Shown here piece after piece: positions 6,327-12,676 of a DNA stretch of 12,676 nt. The position numbers were made by a program, and so were the translations under genes. The notes under the pieces are model-generated. The model was not told the DNA's origin and made no database searches. It worked only from the letters and a program-made list of their open reading frames with translations. The DNA lies in assembly GCA_938014945.1 (NCBI GenBank), contig CALLQH010000037.1, positions 1 through 12,676 on the forward strand, given 5' to 3'. The stretch comes from an uncultured bacterium. GTDB lineage: Bacteria > Pseudomonadota > Alphaproteobacteria > SP197. Every line of letters begins with the position of its first letter. Position 1 is the first letter of the stretch.

Positions 6327-7397
6327 ATGGCCTGGCCCGACACGCGCCTGCAGACCCTGCTGGGCATCGAGCACCCGATCCTGCTTGCGCCCATGTCGGG
6401 CTCGACGACCCCGGCCCTGGCCGCGGCGGTTTCCAACGCCGGCGCGCTGGGCGGCCATGGTGCGATGAGCTTTGCGCCCGAGAAGCTCCGCAGCGAGATC
6501 GCCGCGATCCGTGCGGCGACCAACCGGCCGATCCACCTCAACTTCTTCGCCCATGCCGAACCGCCCGCCGACGGCGAGGCGGGTCCGGCCATGCGCGCCA
6601 TGCTGCAGGAATTGTGGAACGGGGCGGGACTGGGCGCCCTGCCGCCCGCCGAGGCGGCATGGCCGAGCTTCCACGAGGGCCAGCTTGCCGTGATCGAGGA
6701 GATGCGGCCCCATGTCGTTTCCTTCCACTTCGGCCTGCCCGATCAGAAGCTGGTCGACCGGGTGAAGGCGGCCGGTTGCACCGTGCTCTGTTCGGCGACT
6801 TCGCCCGCCGAGGCGGTGGAGCTGGAACAGCGCGGTGTCGACGCCGTGATCGCCCAGGGCTTCGAAGCCGGCGGCCACAGCGGCATCTTCCTTTCCGATC
6901 CCATGCAGGGCGCCATGACGACCATGACGCTGGTGCCCCAGGTCGTCGATGCGGTCGGCGTGCCGGTGATCGCCGCGGGCGGCATCATGGACGGGCGCGG
7001 CATCGCCGCCGCCCTGATGCTGGGCGCGGCGGGCGTGCAGATGGGCACCGCCTTCCTCTCCTGCCCGGAGGCCTCCGTACCGGACGCCCATCGCGCCGCC
7101 CTGCTGGAGGCGCGCGCCAAGGGCACGCCGACCGTGCTGACCAGGGGCATCTCCGGCCGGCCGGCGCGCGGCCTGAAGAACCATCTGCTGAGCGAGGTGA
7201 AGGCGCTGGAGCAGGAAGCCGCCCCCTTCCCCATGCAGAACGCGCTCACCCGTTCGCTGGGCGGCGGCGGCGATCCCGAACTGACGGTCATGTGGTCGGG
7301 CGGCGGCGCGGCCCTGTCGCGCGCCATGCCGGCGGCCGAGCTGGTGGCGACCCTGGCCGCCGAGGCGCAGGCCGTGCTGGCGCGCGCCAACGGCTAA
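6327..7397 (+). CDS. Nitronate monooxygenase-like FMN flavoprotein (2-nitropropane dioxygenase family)
   Basis: The 356-residue protein is predicted to be an FMN-dependent TIM barrel that oxidises alkyl nitronates to carbonyl compounds and nitrite. Class I family signatures appear in order: LAPMSGSTTPALAAAVSNAG (20-39), LNFF (71-74), GFEAGGHSG (178-186) with His184 as the expected catalytic base, AAGGIMDGRG (216-225) and LGAAGVQMGTAFL (232-244). The segment SWWNG-like lid loops cannot be judged by eye. The C-terminal part (TRGISGRPARG) fits the family, whose related members also include NAD(P)H:quinone reductases, so the substrate is open. Its ATG lies one base after the dioxygenase stop, so translation is probably coupled. 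It converges on the DUF1223 gene across 15 bp. Confidence 0.92.
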   Translation: MAWPDTRLQTLLGIEHPILLAPMSGSTTPALAAAVSNAGALGGHGAMSFAPEKLRSEIAAIRAATNRPIHLNFFAHAEPPADGEAGPAMRAMLQELWNGAGLGALPPAEAAWPSFHEGQLAVIEEMRPHVVSFHFGLPDQKLVDRVKAAGCTVLCSATSPAEAVELEQRGVDAVIAQGFEAGGHSGIFLSDPMQGAMTTMTLVPQVVDAVGVPVIAAGGIMDGRGIAAALMLGAAGVQMGTAFLSCPEASVPDAHRAALLEARAKGTPTVLTRGISGRPARGLKNHLLSEVKALEQEAAPFPMQNALTRSLGGGGDPELTVMWSGGGAALSRAMPAAELVATLAAEAQAVLARANG

Positions 7398-7412
7398 GCC
7401 AACATCAAACCG

Positions 7413-8153
7413 CTAGTAGGTCCAGTCGATCTCGCGCGCGGCCAGGATCGGGCCCAGGCCCTCGGGCTGGATCAGCACGGCGCAGCCGAAGGCCTCGTCG
7501 CCGTGGCCCCGCGCGATGGCCTCGTGGGGCAGGTTGATGACCATGGCGCGGCCGTCCCACATGCCGATCGCCGCGATCTCCTCGACGATGTTGGCGTGTT
7601 TCAACAGGCGGCCGGAATTCTCGCCCGCGGCGACCTCGGTCTGGTCGCCCTCGGCGTAACGCACGAACCAGATGGTCGCCTTGCCGTCGTAGTCGGCGGC
7701 GGGAATCGAGATCAGCAGGGAGTCGTCGGCCGCCCAGGAAAGACCGATGTCGAGCAGATGATCGCGGGCGCGCGCCTCAGCGATCGCGGCATCGACCGCG
7801 GCGCGGTTGGAGCCCACGACATGGGCGCCGCCGTCGACCACGATCTGGGGCGTATAGACCATGGGCGAACCCAGGGCGCGGGCATAGGCGCGCTGGCGCA
7901 TGGTGAACTCGTGCAGCGCGAAGCGGTCCTTCCAGCCCAGGTAATCCCAGTAGTCGACATGGAAGGCGAGCGCGATGACGCCGGGGCGCTGGCGCAGGTC
8001 GAAGAGGAAGGCATCGGCCGGCGGGCAGGAGCTGCAGCCCTCCGAGGTGTAAAGCTCGATCACCACGGGCCGCTCGTCCTGCGCAAGCGCGGGCGAGATA
8101 GCGGCCAGCCCCATCAGGGCAAGGCCGAGGAGAGGGCCGAGGAAGAACTTCAT
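7413..8153 (-). CDS. DUF1223 secreted thioredoxin-like protein
   Basis: The product has 246 residues from the ATG at 8153. It starts with a Sec signal peptide: MKFF, a hydrophobic core to about residue 20, and a likely cut after PALA at 24. The mature part opens with VIELYTSEGCSSCPPAD, so Cys40 and Cys43 form a CxxC pair placed as in a thioredoxin fold, followed by AFHVDYWDYLGWKD and SPMVYTPQIVVDG with the expected cis-Pro-type TPQ. These are the hallmarks of DUF1223, a periplasmic family common in alpha- and betaproteobacteria whose biochemical role is not established; a redox function is inferred from the CxxC. A TTG 36 bases upstream would also open the frame but would put polar residues ahead of the signal peptide. 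The upstream gap has no clear ribosome site. Confidence 0.9.
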   Translation of the reverse strand: MKFFLGPLLGLALMGLAAISPALAQDERPVVIELYTSEGCSSCPPADAFLFDLRQRPGVIALAFHVDYWDYLGWKDRFALHEFTMRQRAYARALGSPMVYTPQIVVDGGAHVVGSNRAAVDAAIAEARARDHLLDIGLSWAADDSLLISIPAADYDGKATIWFVRYAEGDQTEVAAGENSGRLLKHANIVEEIAAIGMWDGRAMVINLPHEAIARGHGDEAFGCAVLIQPEGLGPILAAREIDWTY

Positions 8154-8333
8154 GTGGCAGAGTGTGGTCAGGCGCTGGGTCACCGACAACTCACGTTGTG
8201 GTTATGGTCGCAGGCGTATCAGTCCAACTGGACGGTTGTCCGGCTTCATGCCACGACCGTCGGCAATGTTCCACGTCATGCGCCACAGCGAAACCCAATG
8301 GAACCGGCTGGGCCTGCTTCAGGATGTGCGCGA
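8154..8333. other. Non-coding gap upstream of DUF1223
   Basis: These 180 bases separate the DUF1223 start from the lysR stop. On the minus strand there is a weak promoter candidate: TTGGAC at 8222-8227 and CATAAC at 8201-8206, only 15 bp apart. Just downstream of it lies an ACAAC-tcac-GTTGT inverted repeat at 8186-8199, which could be an operator. The plus strand carries the histidine-phosphatase relic. I see no tRNA-like cloverleaf and no strong terminator for lysR. Confidence 0.35.
8248..8325 (+). pseudogene. Relic of a histidine phosphatase (phosphoglycerate-mutase-like) gene, 5' end only
   Basis: Translation from the ATG at 8248 gives MPRPSAMFHVM and then RHSETQWNRLGLLQD (8281-8325). The second part matches the N-terminal signature of the histidine phosphatase superfamily, RH(G/A/S)ETxWNxxGxxQ, at every hallmark position, including the catalytic Arg-His pair. 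The similarity then stops about eight bases before the lysR stop codon on the opposite strand. The frame runs on to about 8421 as antisense of lysR with no phosphatase-like residues. A real enzyme needs roughly 190 residues or more, so this is a truncated remnant. A preceding beta strand (FHVM) fits as well. No ribosome site is evident. Identification rests on one motif read by eye. Confidence 0.6.
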
Positions 8334-9251
8334 TCAGCGGCGGGCGATGGCGGTGATCCAGTCGGAGAAGGCGGCGACCTCCGGGCGGGTCGCGGCGCGG
8401 GCGGTGGTGACGAGGTCGTAGCCCAGGTCCGTGGCCACACTCTCGGCAAAGGGGCGCACCAGCAGCCCGGCATCGACCAGGTCGCGGAACAGCGGCAGGC
8501 TGCCGAGCATCACCCCCTGCCCGGCGATGGCGGCCTGGATGGCGAGGTTGTAGTCGCTGAAGCGCAGGCCCTCGCCCGGCCGGATGTGGCCGGCGCCGAG
8601 CTGGTGCAGCCACGGCGCCCAGCCGACCCAGCGGCGCGTGCCGCCCGCCCAGGGCAGCCCGGCCAGGTCCCAGTGGAGCAGCGTCACCCGTTCGAGATCC
8701 TCAAGGCGGGTGATGGCGTCTTCGCCCCGCACCAGCGCGGGGCTGCAAAAGGCCGAAAGCTCCTCGGCCACGAGGCGCTGGGCGAGCAGGGCGGGGTCGC
8801 CGCCCTTCCAGAAGCGGATGGCGACATCGGCATCCCCGCGCTCCAGATCGACCAGCTGGAGCGAGGTGTCGACCAGCACATCGATGCCGGGATGGGCGCG
8901 GCGGAAATCCTCCAGGCGGGGCACCAGCCATGCGGTGGCAAAGGAGGGCTCGACCGAGAGGATCAGACGGCGGCGCCGGTTGCCCGGACGCATGGCCTCC
9001 ACCGCCGCAGCGATCTCGGCAAAGGCGGGCGAAAGCTGGCGAAGGCCGGCGGCACCGGCCGGTGTCAGCGCCAGGGAGCGCCCCTGCCGCACCAGCAGCC
9101 GCTGTCCCAGCGCCTCCTCCAGCTTGGCGACAAGCTGTTTCACCGCGCCGGGGCTGACGTGCAGTTCCTCGGAGGCGCGGCGGTAGTTGAGGTGCCGCGC
9201 GGCGGATTCGAAGGCCCGCAGGGCGTTGAGGGAAGGCAGCGGAGAGGTCAT
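8334..9251 (-). CDS. LysR-family transcriptional regulator, GcvA-like
   Basis: The 305-residue protein has a winged helix-turn-helix at about residues 7-65, with HLNYRRASEELHVSPGAVKQLVAKLEEALGQ typical of the GcvA branch of LysR. A linker helix follows, then a periplasmic-binding-protein-like effector domain from about residue 95 (RRLILSVEPSFATAWLVPRL), with GDADVAIRFW around 139-148. Length and ending (FSDWITAIARR) are normal, so the gene is intact. It is divergent from the GcvT-superfamily methyltransferase at 9352 across a 100-bp gap that holds a perfect LysR-type palindrome, so it probably controls that gene and itself. The effector is unknown; a methylated substrate or product of the neighbour is a reasonable inference. 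The ribosome site before the ATG at 9251 is weak. Confidence 0.93.
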   Translation of the reverse strand: MTSPLPSLNALRAFESAARHLNYRRASEELHVSPGAVKQLVAKLEEALGQRLLVRQGRSLALTPAGAAGLRQLSPAFAEIAAAVEAMRPGNRRRRLILSVEPSFATAWLVPRLEDFRRAHPGIDVLVDTSLQLVDLERGDADVAIRFWKGGDPALLAQRLVAEELSAFCSPALVRGEDAITRLEDLERVTLLHWDLAGLPWAGGTRRWVGWAPWLHQLGAGHIRPGEGLRFSDYNLAIQAAIAGQGVMLGSLPLFRDLVDAGLLVRPFAESVATDLGYDLVTTARAATRPEVAAFSDWITAIARR

Positions 9252-9257
9252 CGGGAA

Positions 9258-9272
9258 TTCAGATTATCTGAA
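9258..9272. promoter_or_regulatory. LysR-type operator, perfect 15-bp palindrome
   Basis: TTCAGAT-T-ATCTGAA is a perfect inverted repeat around T9265 and contains the T-N11-A core expected of LysR boxes. It starts seven bases upstream of the lysR ATG and is centred 87 bp upstream of the methyltransferase ATG. This fits a primary recognition site that also serves autorepression. The symmetry is seen; the binding protein is inferred from position. Confidence 0.65.
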
Positions 9273-9281
9273 CTTCCAGCG

Positions 9282-9294
9282 CAGATCATATGAA
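9282..9294. promoter_or_regulatory. Second, degenerate copy of the LysR site
   Basis: CAGATCATATGAA repeats CAGATTATCTGAA (9260-9272) at 11 of 13 bases, displaced by exactly 22 bp, about two helical turns. LysR regulators commonly use a strong recognition site and a weaker activation site on the same face near the target promoter. I could not place a convincing -35/-10 pair for the methyltransferase downstream of it. Confidence 0.45.
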
Positions 9295-9340
9295 TTCCGC
9301 CGGGGCCTTGGCGCCACGACACTCACCGAAACTTAACGTC

Positions 9341-9347
9341 GGGAGAG
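9341..9347 (+). promoter_or_regulatory. Ribosome binding site of the methyltransferase
   Basis: GGGAGAG sits four bases before the ATG at 9352, counted from its last base; the GGGAG core is six bases away. It supports this start codon. Confidence 0.55.
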
Positions 9348-9351
9348 CATC

Positions 9352-10521
9352 ATGGGTACCTCGGTCCACGCCGATACCACCAACACCCTGCGCATCAGCG
9401 GACGGCGCTTCGAGCGCTCGCCCTTCTTCGATTGCCATTCCAACGCCGACATGGTGTTCGGCGTCTATGCCGGGCGTTTCTACACGGTGGCCAACGGCGT
9501 GCCCGCCGAGGAGAGCTACTGGGCGCTGCGCCGCAAGGCGATCATCAGCGACGTGCCCGAGCGCCCCGTCGAGATTTCCGGCCCCGACGCCGTGCCCTTC
9601 CTGGAGCGTGTCTTCGCGCGCCGCATCGCCAACCTGAAGCAGGGGCGCGGCCGCTACGCCATCGCCTGCACCCACAAGGGCGGCCTGTTCATGGACGGCG
9701 TGCTCTTCCGCCTGGAGGAGAACCGGTTCTGGTACGTGCAGCCCGACGGCGCGCTGGAGACCTGGCTGCTGGCCCACAGCGCCGGCTTCGACGTGACGAT
9801 CAGCGACCCTCACGCCCGCGTGCTGCAGATCCAGGGACCGGCCTCGCCGGCGATCATCGCCGCCGCCTCGGACGGCGCGGTCGATGACAAGCTCGGTTAC
9901 TTCCACGCCGGCTATTTCGATATCGGCGGCCAGCAGGTCTACGTCTCGCGCACCGGCTGGACGGCGGAACTGGGCTACGAGCTCTACGTCGAGTGGGACC
10001 GCACCGACTGCGCCCGGCTGTGGGACCACCTGATGGCGGTAGGCACACCCCACGGCATGATCAACACCTCGGTCAACGCCTTCGAGATCCGCCGCCTGGA
10101 AGGCGGCATCCTCGACAACATCACCGACTTCGACATCACCATGAACCCGTGGGAAGCCGGTCTGGGCGCCTTCGTCGACCTCGACAAGGAGGCCGACTTC
10201 ATCGGCCGCGACGCCCTGCGCGCCGTCACCGAGCACCGCACGCGCCTGCTCGGCATCACCTGCGCCAGCGCCACGCCCGACAGCGGCGACACGGTGATGG
10301 ACGGCGACAAGGCGGTCGGCCGCATCACCGCCGGCGCCTGGTCGCCCTTCCAGAACTGCGGCATCGGTTATGTGCAGTTTGCCGAGGCCGGCGACTGGAA
10401 GGGTCGCGCCCTGTCCCTGGTCGGCCAGGACGGCAAGGCCACGCCCTGCACCGTCGTCCCCCTGCCCTTCTACGACCCCGAGAAGCGCATCCCGCGCGGC
10501 CTGGACCGCGACATTCCCTGA
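9352..10521 (+). CDS. GcvT/DmdA-superfamily aminomethyltransferase-like protein
   Basis: The 389-residue protein has the fold of the glycine-cleavage T protein family, in which a methyl or methylene group moves to tetrahydrofolate. Family signatures are VEISGPDAVPFLERVFAR (73-90), HKGGLFMDGVLFRLEENRFWYV (108-129), QIQGPASP (159-166), SRTGWTAELGYELYV (199-213), FEIRRLEGG (244-252) and DFIGRDALR (282-290). The VLFRLEENRFW segment resembles DMSP demethylase DmdA more than true GcvT, and there is no gcvH or gcvP nearby, so it is probably a substrate-specific demethylase. Where GcvT typically reads GGIIDD, this protein has GGLFMD, keeping only the second Asp (115). Candidate substrates are DMSP-like sulfonium compounds, methylated amines or methoxyaromatics; none can be chosen from sequence. 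It is likely under control of the divergent LysR gene and is followed by a terminator. Confidence 0.85.
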   Translation: MGTSVHADTTNTLRISGRRFERSPFFDCHSNADMVFGVYAGRFYTVANGVPAEESYWALRRKAIISDVPERPVEISGPDAVPFLERVFARRIANLKQGRGRYAIACTHKGGLFMDGVLFRLEENRFWYVQPDGALETWLLAHSAGFDVTISDPHARVLQIQGPASPAIIAAASDGAVDDKLGYFHAGYFDIGGQQVYVSRTGWTAELGYELYVEWDRTDCARLWDHLMAVGTPHGMINTSVNAFEIRRLEGGILDNITDFDITMNPWEAGLGAFVDLDKEADFIGRDALRAVTEHRTRLLGITCASATPDSGDTVMDGDKAVGRITAGAWSPFQNCGIGYVQFAEAGDWKGRALSLVGQDGKATPCTVVPLPFYDPEKRIPRGLDRDIP

Positions 10522-10523
10522 TA

Positions 10524-10591
10524 CGCGCACGCTGCGCGGCACCCAAAACGCAACCGCCCACCCCTCTGTTCGAAGGGCGGGCGGCGCGTTT
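10524..10591. terminator. Hairpin cluster and likely bidirectional terminator
   Basis: Three bases after the methyltransferase stop lies a CGCGCA-cgc-TGCGCG hairpin (10524-10538). It is followed by a long stem: AAACGC (10546-10551) pairs with GCGTTT (10586-10591), CCGCCC (10554-10559) with GGGCGG (10579-10584), and CCC (10561-10563) with GGG (10575-10577), around a loop of about 11 bases. Short T runs follow on both strands (TTT on plus, TTTT on minus). It separates convergent genes, so it can end both transcripts. Confidence 0.7.
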
Positions 10592-10617
10592 GCGGTGCGG
10601 GCGGTAGGCCCGGCGGA

Positions 10618-12676
<2,059 letters not shown>

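Noticed and set aside
8222..8241. GTCC-aact-GGAC-ggtt-GTCC alternating hairpins, considered as an attenuator or small RNA
   Set aside because: The arms are only four bases and no T run, terminator or start signal accompanies them. Such short pairings are expected by chance in GC-rich DNA.
7503..9293. A 596-residue plus-strand open frame spanning DUF1223, the gap and lysR
   Set aside because: It crosses two recognised minus-strand genes and their gap. Its composition is that of an antisense shadow, and it uses a different frame from the phosphatase relic.
9308..9337. TTGGCG and CTTAAC as a -35/-10 pair for the methyltransferase
   Set aside because: The elements are weak, the spacer is 18 bp, and the implied start would fall on the ribosome site at 9341-9347.
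8334..10521. The lysR-methyltransferase block as a mobile element inserted in the phosphatase gene
   Set aside because: There is no transposase or integrase, no terminal repeats or target duplication, and no 3' phosphatase fragment after 10521. A deletion explains the relic equally well.

Overview
The window is a GC-rich, densely coding chromosomal stretch with gaps of only 1 to about 180 bases. Gene content and signals point to an alphaproteobacterium, probably Rhodospirillales-like: a stand-alone PqiA-domain protein, a DUF1223 secreted thioredoxin-like protein, AcnA, and an RpoH-type promoter of the alphaproteobacterial CTTG-N17-CYTATNT pattern ahead of htpG. This taxonomic call is inference from content and composition. 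No phage, transposon, CRISPR array, rRNA or tRNA gene was found.

Layout. 1-186: tail of an unrecognised gene (+). 202-858 and 961-1776: two tandem polytopic membrane proteins of unknown function (-). 1833-2324: single-domain PqiA-family membrane protein (+), divergent from the membrane-protein pair across 56 bp. 2402-4300: htpG (+), with its own predicted heat-shock promoter at 2336-2366. 4313-5341: zinc-independent MDR/quinone-oxidoreductase-type dehydrogenase (-), convergent with htpG. 5462-6325 and 6327-7397: a two-gene operon of a TauD-type Fe(II)/2-oxoglutarate dioxygenase and a class I nitronate monooxygenase-like flavoprotein (+). 7413-8153: DUF1223 exported protein (-). 8154-8333: non-coding gap holding an apparent relic of a histidine phosphatase gene. 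8334-9251: GcvA-like LysR regulator (-), divergent from 9352-10521, a GcvT/DmdA-superfamily tetrahydrofolate-type methyltransferase (+). 10618-12676: 3' three quarters of acnA (-), cut by the window end.

How the parts relate. Three units look like genuine partnerships: the dioxygenase and nitronate monooxygenase (1-bp gap), the LysR regulator with the divergent methyltransferase (100-bp shared control region with a perfect 15-bp LysR-type palindrome and a second copy 22 bp away), and the two membrane proteins in tandem. htpG and acnA are housekeeping genes. The most novel items are the uncharacterised LysR/methyltransferase pair with its operator, the dioxygenase-flavoprotein operon, and the truncated phosphatase relic that may mark a past deletion next to lysR.
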